Shown: positions 1-7,838 of the stretch, piece by piece
How positions within the stretch are numbered: position 1 is the stretch's first letter
Layout of the letters: each line of letters begins with the position of its first letter
DNA from: Palsa-504 sp963808315
GTDB lineage: Bacteria > Actinomycetota > Actinomycetes > Streptosporangiales > Streptosporangiaceae
Assembly (NCBI GenBank): GCA_963808315.1
Contig: CAWEFK010000016.1
Coordinates: forward strand, 186,001 to 250,000
Reading direction: 5' to 3'
DNA: 64,000 nucleotides
Notes under the pieces: model-generated
Told to the model about the DNA's origin: nothing
The model's database searches: none
The model's input: the letters and a program-made list of their open reading frames with translations, nothing else
Made by a program: the position numbers and the translations under genes

Positions 1-594
1 GCATCCGAAGCGGTTCGCCGGATCTGATCGCCACCACGAGAATAACCAGCAGCTCGGCGGTCTGCGACGCTACGACCGGCCACAGGCCGCGTGACGACCG
101 GCCTGGGCCAGGCCGATGAACAAGATGCCGAACGCCAGGCCGGCCGCCAGCCCATCGGTGAGGCCCGCGCCGAGCTTGCCCCGCACCGGGCCGCTCGCTG
201 CGACCAGCACGATGGCCGGCAGGGCGACCAGCAGGCCCATCGTGGGCAGCAGGCCCGGGCGCTCCCCCATCGCGATACCGACCGCGACCGGGACCGCCGC
301 CGCGGCCACGGCGGAAACCGGGCCGACCACGCTCATCGGCCCGCGGGCCAGCCCCCGGTACAGGATCAGCGAGCCGATTCCCTCGCCCAGGCCGCTCACC
401 AGCCCCCAGGCCACCGCCCGGAGGCTCGGCTCTGAGACGTTCCAGGTGATCAGCGCGGCCCAGGCCAGGATGGCGCCGACGGCCGAGCCGACCAGGCTGA
501 CGCGGAGAAATCCGAGTCTGCGCGAGGCCAGGCCGCCGCTGAAATCGGAGCTGCCGTACATCAGGGCCGCGGCCAGCCCCAAGATGATGCCCAT
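1..594 (-). CDS. EamA/DMT-family transporter, C-terminus cut by window edge, frame broken
   Basis: Inner-membrane permease of the drug/metabolite transporter type. From the ATG at 594 the protein begins MGIILGLAAALMYGSSDF, the usual first helix of EamA proteins, followed by several hydrophobic helices separated by short Gly/Arg loops. A purine-rich GGAGAG lies about 12 bases upstream. About 170 codons in, near position 100, the frame breaks after GLAQAG. The next frame continues as GLWPVVASQTAELLVILV, typical EamA helix sequence, which fits loss of a GGCC repeat unit. The gene then runs off the left edge. It is divergent from a MocR-type regulator 80 bases away, a common pairing in which the regulator controls the transporter. 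The substrate cannot be inferred. Confidence 0.75.
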
Positions 595-644
595 GACCGG
601 TACTCGCTCTCCGCTAAGGGATGGTACGAATCGAGCCTGACAGG

Positions 645-694
645 AATCGGTCCTATCGATAAGATCCAGTCTGATGGGAAAAATTAGGACCAAT
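645..694. promoter_or_regulatory. Inverted repeat between divergent transporter and MocR genes
   Basis: AATCGGTCCTAT (645-656) and ATTAGGACCAAT (683-694) are near-perfect inverse copies of each other, and the second copy reads ATTGGTCCTAAT on the other strand. The pair spans the divergent promoter region and overlaps the first codons of the regulator. MocR proteins bind repeated half-sites in such positions, so this is a candidate autoregulatory operator. Binding is inferred, not shown. Confidence 0.45.
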
Positions 695-2069
695 TCTGAT
701 GTCCTCGTCGTGCTTGACCGTGACACGGGGATCCCGCTGCATCGGCAGATCGAGACCTCGATCCGGGATTCGATCCGGACCGGGCGGCTGCCGCGCGGCT
801 CATCCCTGCCGCCGTCCCGCGCCCTGGCCACCGACCTCGGCGTCTCCCGCGGCGTGGTGGTCGAGGCCTACACCCAGCTCGGCTCCGAGGGTTACCTGGC
901 CAGCCAGGCGGGCGGGTACACCCTGGTGGCGGCCGGGCCGTCCCGGACCACGGCCGGCCCGGCGCCGGCCAGCGAGCCCGCGCCGCGCATCGATCTCAGC
1001 TACGGCCGCGCGGACGTGTCCAGCTTTCCCCGGGCCGCGTGGCTGCGCGCGATACGCGGAGCGCTGGCCGAAGCCCCGAACGAGCTATTCGGTTACCTGC
1101 CCGGCCGTGGCGTGCCGCAGCTGCGGACCGCGATCGCGGACTACCTGAACCGGGTGCGCGGTACCCTGGCCCAGCCGGATCACGTGGTCATCTGCACCGG
1201 GTACGCGCAGGGCATCGCGCTGCTCCTCGGGGTGCTGGCGGCCCGGCGGCGCGAGACGCCTCGCGCTGGAGGACCCATCCTCCCGCGACGACGCTCTGCT
1301 GACCGCGCGGGCGGCCGGGCTCGAGGTGGTCGGGGTCCCGGTCGACCAGCACGGCATCCGGGTCGACCTGCTGCGGGAAACCGGCGCTGACGTCGTCATC
1401 TTGACGCCGTCGCATCAGTGGCCCACGGGTGCTGTGCTCTCGGCCGAGAACCGGACCGCGGTCTTGCGCTGGGCCGCCAGCCGCGGCGCGATCGTCATCG
1501 AGGATGACTACGACACCGAGTACCGCTACGACCGGACGCCGGCCGGCGCCCTGCAGGGCCTGGCTCCCGACCGCGTGGTCTACGCCGGATCGGCCAGCAA
1601 GACCCTCGCGCCGGGACTGCGCCTGGGCTGGCTCGTGCTACCGGGACACCTGGCCGAGCCGATGGCCGCGGCCAAGATCGCTGCTGACCGCGGCTCGGCC
1701 GCGCTTGAGCAGCTCGCCCTGGCCGACCTCCTCACCCGCGGCGACTTCGACCGGCACCTGCGGCGGATGCGCCCGGTGTACCGGCGGCGCCGCGACGCCC
1801 TGCTGGCCGCCCTGGACCGGCGGCTGCCCTGGCTGCAGCCGGCCGGCATATCCGCCGGGCTGCACCTGGTCACCTGGCTGCCGCCGCACGTGGACGAGGC
1901 CACGATGGTCGCGGCGGCCGCCCGCGCCGGCGTGCGCATCGATGGCGTGGGCCCCTACCGCATCAGCCATCCGGGCCCGGGCGGCCTCATCTTCGGCTAC
2001 GCCACGGTCAACGAGCAGGCCATCGCGGCGGGAATCGACATCCTGGCCCGTGCCTTCGGCGAGCTGTGA
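674..2069 (+). CDS. MocR/PdxR-family transcriptional regulator (GntR HTH plus PLP aminotransferase-like domain)
   Basis: One-component regulator. Residues about 15-80 are a GntR winged helix (LHRQIETSIRDSIRTGRLP, then LPPSRALATDLGVSRG). The rest is a fold-type I aminotransferase domain that senses a PLP-linked ligand. The hallmark EDDYDTEYRYDR stretch and the PLP-lysine motif SASKTLAPGLRLGW are both present. The frame breaks near 1255: residues LALEDPSSRDDALLTARA continue in another frame, so the two pieces together make one normal-length protein (about 460 aa). No Shine-Dalgarno is evident before the ATG at 674, so a leaderless mRNA or a slightly later GTG start is possible. It is divergent from the transporter and probably controls it; the effector is unknown. 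Confidence 0.85.
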
Positions 2070-2085
2070 GCACGGGCCAGGAGAG

Positions 2086-2334
2086 CTAAGGCCGGCGGCC
2101 CAGCCAGGCGGCGAGCTGAGCGTAGGGGCCATACGGGGCGGCGTCGGCGGTGACCCGGATCACCGGGCCGAAGGGCGTCGTCTCCCCTGGCTTCGGGGGA
2201 AGGATGCGCTTGGCGCTGGCCATCCGGCTGCTGCCCGGGTACCGGACCAGGACGAGGTACGGGCCGACCTGGTCTCGGTGGCGGCGGCTGTCGTAGCGCG
2301 GTACGCCTAGATTGGCACCAGGCCGGGTGCACAT
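2086..2334 (-). CDS. Small hypothetical protein, 82 aa
   Basis: I do not recognise this protein. Almost every third codon position is G or C on this strand, which supports real coding in this otherwise unclaimed stretch. The sequence is rich in Tyr, Pro and Arg (DQVGPYLVLVRYPG, then AAPYGPYAQLAAWLG), with no signal peptide or membrane segment. It is convergent with the MocR gene and divergent from alkB, and it could be the remnant of a larger protein. Confidence 0.5.
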   Translation of the reverse strand: MCTRPGANLGVPRYDSRRHRDQVGPYLVLVRYPGSSRMASAKRILPPKPGETTPFGPVIRVTADAAPYGPYAQLAAWLGRRP

Positions 2335-2379
2335 CGTTTGACGACACCCAGGGAATCGAATATGCGTTTGGGCATGGGT

Positions 2380-2385
2380 TAGACT
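2380..2385 (+). promoter_or_regulatory. Possible -10 element (TAGACT) for leaderless alkB
   Basis: TAGACT ends 6 bases before the alkB ATG at 2392, the spacing seen for leaderless actinobacterial transcripts (TANNNT about 7 bases from the start). No Shine-Dalgarno precedes the ATG. No convincing -35 box was found at the standard distance. Confidence 0.3.
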
Positions 2386-2391
2386 GTTCGC

Positions 2392-3024
2392 ATGAGCGTT
2401 TCAGTCCAGGAGTCGCTGCTTGACGTGGGTGGCGACGGCCCGGTCCTCGGGCCGCTCGGGGCCTCGGTGCGGCGGACGCCGCTGACCCGCGGCGCGTGGG
2501 TGGACTTCTGCCCGGGGTGGCTGGCCGGATCGGCGGAGGTGTTCGCCCGGCTGGTCGAGTCGGTGCCGTGGCGGGCGGAGCAGCGGAAGATGTACGACCG
2601 GGTGGTGGCGGTCCCCCGGCTGCTGTGCTTCTACGGGGAGGACGCACCGTTGCCCGACCCGGTGCTGACGGCCGCGCGGGTGGCGCTGGACGTGCATTAC
2701 GGGCCGGAGCTCGGCGAGCCGTTCCGGACGGCCGGGTTGTGCCTGTACCGGGATGGCCGCGACAGCGTCGCGTGGCACGGGGACACGATCGGGCGCGGTC
2801 AGACCGAGGACACGATGGTGGCGATCGTGTCGCTGGGCTCGCCGCGGGTCCTGGCGCTGCGGCCGCGGGGCGGCGGTGCGTCGCTGCGGTTCGACGTCGG
2901 GCACGGGGACCTGCTCGTCATGGGGGGCAGTTGCCAGCGCACCTGGGAGCACGCGGTACCCAAGACGTCCAAGGCGATCGGGCCGCGGATCAGCGTGCAG
3001 TTCCGGCCGCAAGGCGTGCGCTGA
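2392..3024 (+). CDS. alkB: AlkB-family 2-oxoglutarate/Fe(II) dioxygenase, alkylated nucleic acid repair
   Basis: Oxidative demethylase that removes alkyl lesions such as 1-methyladenine and 3-methylcytosine from DNA or RNA. The 210-residue protein is complete and has the iron triad H129-x-D131 (WHGDTIG) and H187 (WEHAVPK). The 2-oxoglutarate-binding R199-x5-R205 pair lies in PRISVQFR. Length and motif spacing match the bacterial family. The gene stands alone with no frame break, next to a methyltransferase gene. An adaptive-response operator was not seen. The function is well supported by family residues; the preferred substrate (DNA or RNA) is not determinable. Confidence 0.93.
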   Translation: MSVSVQESLLDVGGDGPVLGPLGASVRRTPLTRGAWVDFCPGWLAGSAEVFARLVESVPWRAEQRKMYDRVVAVPRLLCFYGEDAPLPDPVLTAARVALDVHYGPELGEPFRTAGLCLYRDGRDSVAWHGDTIGRGQTEDTMVAIVSLGSPRVLALRPRGGGASLRFDVGHGDLLVMGGSCQRTWEHAVPKTSKAIGPRISVQFRPQGVR

Positions 3025-3108
3025 GGTTTGCCGCGGGCGGGGGCCGACAGGCACGGGGCAGGAAAACGTGTCGACGGCGCGGCGGCCGGCGTGCGATCGT
3101 GACGCGTC

Positions 3109-3935
3109 ATGGAGGACGTGCACGAAGCCGAACTGCGCGCTTATTACTCGCGTGGCGAGGAACGCGACCGGCTGGCGGGCGGCGGCGCACGGCTCGAGTT
3201 CATCAGGACCACCGAGATCATCGGCCGGCGGCTACCGCCCGCACCCGCGCTGGTCGCCGACATCGGCGGCGGCCCTGGGCGCTATGCGCTGTGGCTAGCC
3301 GGGCTGGATACCGGGTCGAGCACCGTGACCTGATGCCGCTGCATGTCCGGCAGCTGGCAGAGAGACGCGTCCGGCCTGGACGGCCTGCGCACGGCCGTGG
3401 GGGACGCCCGCGACCTGGATCTGGACGATGCCTCGGTGGATGCGGTCCTGCTCCTCGGGCCGCTGTACCATCTGCGCCAGCGGGCCGAACGGGTCCGGGC
3501 GCTGAGCGAGGCCCGGCGGGTGGTCCGGCCCGGCGGCCCGGTGTTCGCGTCCGCGATCTCGCGCTGGGCGCCGCGGATCGACGGGGAGCTGCGGACGCGG
3601 CTGTACGAGCGGTTCCCGCACTTCCGGAGGCTCGCCCCGGACCTCGAGCGAACCGGGTACTGCGGCCGGTGCACCCCGGGTCGTTCTGCGGCTTCTGTCA
3701 CCGGCCAGGCCAGCTGCGCGGCGAACTGCGTGACGCGGGGCTCACGGTGGCGGAGCTGGTCAGCGTGGAGGGGCCTGCGTTCATGCTCGGTGACCTGGCC
3801 GAGCGGCTGGACGATCCGGTCGCGCGGGCCGTCGTGCTGGACGCCGCGGGGGCCCTGGAGGCCGTCCCTGAGCTGCTGGGGATCGGTCCGCACCTGCTGG
3901 CCACCGGGCTGCGGCAGGATGAGGAGATGGCCTGA
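3109..3935 (+). CDS. Class I SAM-dependent methyltransferase, three frame breaks
   Basis: SAM-binding motif I is clear (VADIGGGPGRYALWLA, about residues 48-63), followed by a motif II/III-like acidic stretch (DARDLDLDDASVDAVLLLGPLYHL) typical of small-molecule methyltransferases. The reading frame changes near 3300, 3345 and 3665. The concatenated product, about 270 aa ending LLGIGPHLLATGLRQDEEMA, is collinear with the family and nothing appears lost. Three indels in one 830-base gene either mark a dead gene or, more likely given the rest of the window, sequence error. The acceptor substrate is unknown. The S9 peptidase gene follows 19 bases later. Confidence 0.7.
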
Positions 3936-3954
3936 TCCTGGAAGGGACAATGTC

Positions 3955-5881
3955 GTGCCCGAAGTCACGCCGGAGTTGACCGCGGAGCTGCTCGTGGACA
4001 GTCGGCATGCCGCGACATCCGGCGATCTCGCCGGACGGCCGTTGGGTCGCCTACGTGGTCGTCCCGGTCAGCGTGCGAGAACACCGGGTCAGCTCGCTGT
4101 GGCTGGTACCGCGACGCGAGCTCGCCACCCGGGAGCTCACCAGCGGCACCACGTGGGTGCAGGCTCCGCAGTGGGTGCCCGATTCGGGTTTCTTGTGGTT
4201 CATTGCCGACGGGCAGCTGCACCGGGTCCGCCCCGATGGCAGCGGCAGCCGAGACGCTGACCGGCTGGCGAACTCCGATCTCCGGCTATCTCCCGCTGGC
4301 TGGGGGCCTGCGCGCCGCCGTCGTGGCCAGGGAGTCGAGCGCGGAGGACGAACGAGGCAGGGAAGGACGACGCGATGGTCTGGAGCGAGCAGAGATCACA
4401 CGACCGGCTGCGGCTGCTCGACCTGGGAACGCGTCGAGCTGACGGCGATGGGCGGACTCGGTGACCGGCACGTCGTCGAGGTGGTGCAGCGTCCGGACGG
4501 CGGCCCGCTGGCGGTGATCAGCTGGGATCGGCCGGAGGACGAGCCCGGCTTGTTCACCGCGCGGTTGCATGTCGTCGACCCGGAGACGGGACACGTTCGC
4601 GATCTCGGCCCGCTCGAGCTGGACGCGGGCTCGCTCGCCTGGTGGAGCGTGGACGGGCACTGGCACCTGGCCTATCTGGCGGTGACCCCTCCGGGCCGGT
4701 CGGCGGCATTGCCGTCTTCGACGTCCCGTGCCCGCGGCCGACGCGGTCAGCTCCGCCGCGGAGCATCGCAACCTGACGGCGGGCATGGCCGCCTGTCCCA
4801 CCGAGCTGGTGCAGGTGACCGGCGGGCCGCCGCTGGCCTTGTTCGCCGAAGGGCTGGACACCGCGCTTCATCAGCTGGATCCGGGAACCCAGCGTTTCCG
4901 CCGCATGGTCGGCTGGACGGGTCAGGTCGATACGCTCACCGCCAGCGGTCACGGAGACGTGATCGCCGCCCGCCTGAGCACCGCCCACCAGCGGCCGAGG
5001 TGCACGCCAGCCCCTGGGACGGCCCGCTCACGCGGCTCAGCGACACCCAGCCGGAACTGCGCGGGATCAGCTGGGGCACGCAGGAACGCCTGTCCTACCA
5101 GGCCCGCGACGGGCTCGAGCTCGACGGGCTGCTGATCCTGCCGCCGGGCATGAACCGCCAGGACGGACCGTTCCCGCTCGTCACCCTGGTGCACGGCGGG
5201 CCCTACAGCCGGTACGCCGACGAGTTCATGGGCACCGGGCGGCTTTCCGGGCAGTGGCTCGCAACCGCGGGATACGCGGTCTTCCTGCCTAATCCGCGCG
5301 GCGGCATCGGACACGGCGAGGAGTTCGCGGCGGCGGTGGCGGGCGCGGTCGGCACGGACGAATGGACCGACATCGTCAGCGGGATCGACCTGCTGATCGA
5401 CGAAGGAGTCGCGGATCCGGACCGGCTCGGGATCGGCGGCTGGAGCCACGGCGGATTCATGGCGGCGTGGGCCGTGGGACAGACCGGCCGCTTCAAGGCC
5501 GCGCTGATGGGCGCGGGGATCAGCGACTGGGGCCTGCAGGTCGGGGTCGGCCAGTTCGGCACCTGGGAGGCGGGCCTAGGCGGCAGCTGCGGTTGGGAAG
5601 GCCCCGGTCCGCACCGCCACGACCAGCTCAGCCCGATCTCATACGCCTCAAAGATCAGCACCCCGGTGCTGATCCTGCACGGCGAGCAGGACACCAACGT
5701 TCCGGTCGGCCAAGCCATGTACTTCCACCGCGCGCTCAGCCAGTTCGGGGTCGAGAACGAGCTGGTCATCTACCCGCGGGAGGGCCACTCGATCGACGAG
5801 CGCAACCATCAGATCGACGTGCTCCGCCGCACCCGCGCCTGGTTCGGCCGGTGGCTGGCAGATCCCAGCTTGCAGGAGTGA
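3955..5881 (+). CDS. S9-family serine peptidase (prolyl oligopeptidase / acylaminoacyl-peptidase type), multiple frame breaks
   Basis: Cytosolic serine peptidase with an N-terminal beta-propeller and a C-terminal alpha/beta-hydrolase. The start is GTG 3955, with GAAGGGA 7 bases upstream and the N-terminus VPEVTPELTAELLVDSRH. A break near 4012 leads into PAISPDGRWVAYVV, the expected propeller start. Further frame changes lie near 4240, 4350, 4430, 4725 and 4990, all in the propeller. The catalytic half is uninterrupted: nucleophile Ser in GGWSHGGFMAAW, Asp in HGEQDTNVPVGQ, His in REGHSIDERNH. Total length of about 640 aa is normal for the family. This is the most damaged gene in the window; it may be a true pseudogene or simply poorly resolved sequence. 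Confidence 0.75.
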
Positions 5882-5889
5882 GCCGCCGC

Positions 5890-6230
5890 GCGATTAGGGT
5901 TTGGAGGTCTGGCGGGAGGGTCTGTTCCTCGTGCGCGGTCTCCAAGCACACGAGACGGGCATCCCGGCCAGTTCCGCGATCGCGAACGCGCCCAGCAGCC
6001 CAGGATGCGCGCCGGTCCCGCGGACCACCTGCACAGCGACGTTCGGCCGCCGGGCCGTCTGCTGTCCCGGTATCGCCGCGACCTTGAGCGCGCCCTGAAG
6101 AGCCTGCTCGGCCACGACCCGGCCCGGCAGGAGGTTCAGCAGCAGCTCGCCGAGGCCATAGCCGAACAGGACTCCCGTACCGCGATCGCCCGCAGCAGCC
6201 GGCCATGACCACCGCCCGCACCCATGACCG
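5890..6230 (-). pseudogene. Remnant of an XRE-type regulator C-terminal (DUF5753-like) domain
   Basis: On the minus strand, residues RRPNVAVQVVRGTGAHPGLL and GAFAIAELAGMP resemble the conserved core of the DUF5753 domain that follows the HTH in many actinobacterial XRE regulators. After one frame change the next frame continues VCLETAHEEQT, again as expected. The HTH half is missing, and the 3' end collides with the S9 peptidase stop codon. A plus-strand frame across 6005-6208 also looks coding-like, so the strand assignment is not secure. I read the region as a decayed fragment without function. Confidence 0.4.
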
Positions 6231-6274
6231 GCCGACGCTCCCCTCTCGGCCCGAGCTCCTGAGAAAGAACCGTC

Positions 6275-6299
6275 ATGAGTACTCATATTTGAGCACTCA
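6275..6299. promoter_or_regulatory. Twin palindromes TGAGYACTCA upstream of padR
   Basis: ATGAGTACTCAT (6275-6286) is a perfect 12-base palindrome. A second copy, TGAGCACTCA (6290-6299), follows with centres 14 bases apart. Both lie 15-40 bases before the PadR start codon in an AT-rich patch. PadR-family repressors bind such dyads, so this is a likely autoregulatory operator. Confidence 0.55.
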
Positions 6300-6314
6300 T
6301 GATTTACTAGTCGG

Positions 6315-6877
6315 GTGAATCCGACTCGGCTGTTCGTTCTGGGGGCCCTGGCCAAGCGCGGGCCGATGTATGGCCATCAGCTGCGGCGCGATGCCCGGAT
6401 GGACCGGGCCGAGCTGTGGTCCGACGTGCGTCCGGGGTCGCTGTACGGAGCGCTGCACCGGCTGGCCGCGGAGGGGCTCATCGAACCGCTGCGCACCGAG
6501 CAGGCCGGCACCTGCCGGCCCGCACGGTCTACGCGATCACCGCCGAGGGGCGCCGCGAGCTTGAGGTCCTGCGCGCGGAAGCGTGGCTAGAGGCCGGGCT
6601 GCGGCCCGATCCGGTCGACCTCGCCCTGGCCATGAGCAGCGACCTGGACGAGGACACCCTGCGCAGCTACCTGGACGACCGGATCCGGGCCCTGTCGGCT
6701 CAGGCCGCTCAGTTCGATCACCACAGGGACCGGGCCTGGCCGGACCAGACCGTGGCCGATGACCTGGTCGTGGAGCACGCGCGGCTGCGCATGGAGGCCG
6801 AGTTGGCCTGGCACCAGCTCGTGCTCGACCGGATCGGCAAGCTCGCCGCCGGCAGCGATCACCGGGACCGGCCGTGA
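6315..6877 (+). CDS. PadR-family transcriptional regulator, one frame break
   Basis: Winged-helix repressor. The N-terminus from the GTG at 6315 (VNPTRLFVLGALAKRGPMYG, then HQLRRDARMDRAELWSDVRP) is a typical PadR DNA-binding domain. After a frame change near 6510 the protein continues TVYAITAEGRRELEVLRAEA and a long alpha-helical C-terminal dimerisation region (PadR C/Vir_act type), giving about 187 aa. Two palindromes just upstream suggest autoregulation. The stop overlaps the GTG start of the deformylase-like gene (GTGA at 6874-6877), so the two are translationally coupled and probably co-regulated. The ligand is unknown. Confidence 0.82.
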
Positions 6878-7372
6878 CGGTGCGGCCGCTGCGACTGCTC
6901 GGCGATCCCGTGCTGCGCACGCCGTGCGACCAGGTGGTGCGATTCGACGCCGCCCTGGCCCGGCTGGTCCAGGATCTCCTGGACACCGTGCAGGTGCCCG
7001 GGCGGGCCGGGCTCGCCGCCAACCAGATCGGCTCCAGCCTCGCGGTGTTCTCCTACAACGTCGACGGCCAGTTCGGTTACGTGATCAACCCGGTGATCAC
7101 CGAGGCCAGCGGCAGCCAGGACGGCCCGGAAGCCTGCCTGTCCATCCCCGGCGTGTCCGCGAACCGGCCGCGGGCGGCCCGCGCGGCGGTCACCGGCGTC
7201 GACCTTGACCAGCCAGCCGGTCGTGGTCACCGGTACCGGCGAGCTCGCCCGCTGCCTGCAACACGAAACCGATCACCTGCGCGGCGAGCTCTACATCGAC
7301 GGCCTCACCGGTGCCGAACGCCGCGCCGTGATGCGTGACCTCCGCCAGCGGCCCCGGCTCTCAACCGCCTAG
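6874..7372 (+). CDS. Divergent peptide deformylase-like metalloprotein, one frame break
   Basis: Family role: removes the N-formyl group from nascent proteins using Fe(II) or Zn held by Cys and two His. Motif II is EACLSIPG (canonical EGCLS, so Gly is replaced by Ala). Motif III, LQHETDHLRG, is intact but lies in a second frame entered near 7205. Motif I is RAGLAANQ, where the first Gly of GxGLAAxQ is Arg. The metal ligands are therefore all present while two glycines around the active site are changed, and the protein is about 165 aa. Coupling to a PadR repressor is unusual for a housekeeping deformylase and suggests an accessory or inducible enzyme, perhaps for a special substrate or inhibitor resistance (inference). 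Confidence 0.72.
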
Positions 7373-7695
7373 CTCTGGCTCGCCTTCAGTAGTTCGGCAG
7401 CCAGCGAATCCGGATCACTGACCTGGACGACGAGATACCTGATATTGCCGCGACCGATGTTGACCTGCAGGAATCGTGACGCGCGGCCGATCAGGCGGAG
7501 AGAGATCAGGCCGGTCTGATTCGTGGTAGTAAACTTCCCGGCCTGCAGATTCGGCATCCCCGTGCCCAGGAGCCGGAGCCCCAGCTCGGGAAGGTCACTG
7601 CGGTCAATCGCGGCCACCCGCGTGATGGCGTCGCGCTCAAATCGAAGCTTCCTGCGGAACGCGGCCAGCGCGACCGGCCAAGGGATCCTGACCAC
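7369..7695 (-). CDS. Small PH-domain-like conserved protein, 108 aa
   Basis: No catalytic motif. The pattern of alternating hydrophobic strands (KLRFERDAITRVAAID, then LGLRLLGTGMPNLQAGKF) and the closing VVQVSDPDSLAAELLKA resemble small actinobacterial proteins with a bacterial pleckstrin-homology-like fold. The GTG start at 7695 is preceded in frame by more coding-like residues (VSIEGEYLV) up to a TAG, so the true N-terminus may be slightly longer or interrupted. It overlaps the deformylase stop tail-to-tail. The function is unknown; the fold assignment is a pattern-based guess. Confidence 0.5.
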   Translation of the reverse strand: MVRIPWPVALAAFRRKLRFERDAITRVAAIDRSDLPELGLRLLGTGMPNLQAGKFTTTNQTGLISLRLIGRASRFLQVNIGRGNIRYLVVQVSDPDSLAAELLKASQS

Positions 7696-7838
7696 CAGGT
7701 ATTCGCCCTCGATACTGACCCTGGGCTAGGTCAGGGCCTCATGCTCGGGAGTCTGACAGAAAACGGGAACCCGAAGCATGAACAGCGACGACGCTCCGGG
7801 CCCTGGTCATCTTTACTTCCGTCGGTAAGCTGGCGGAA

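Noticed and set aside
6005..6208. Plus-strand frame with helical, charged residues
   Set aside because: The minus strand shows a specific match to the DUF5753 core; the plus frame has no start context or family, though the strand call remains unsure.
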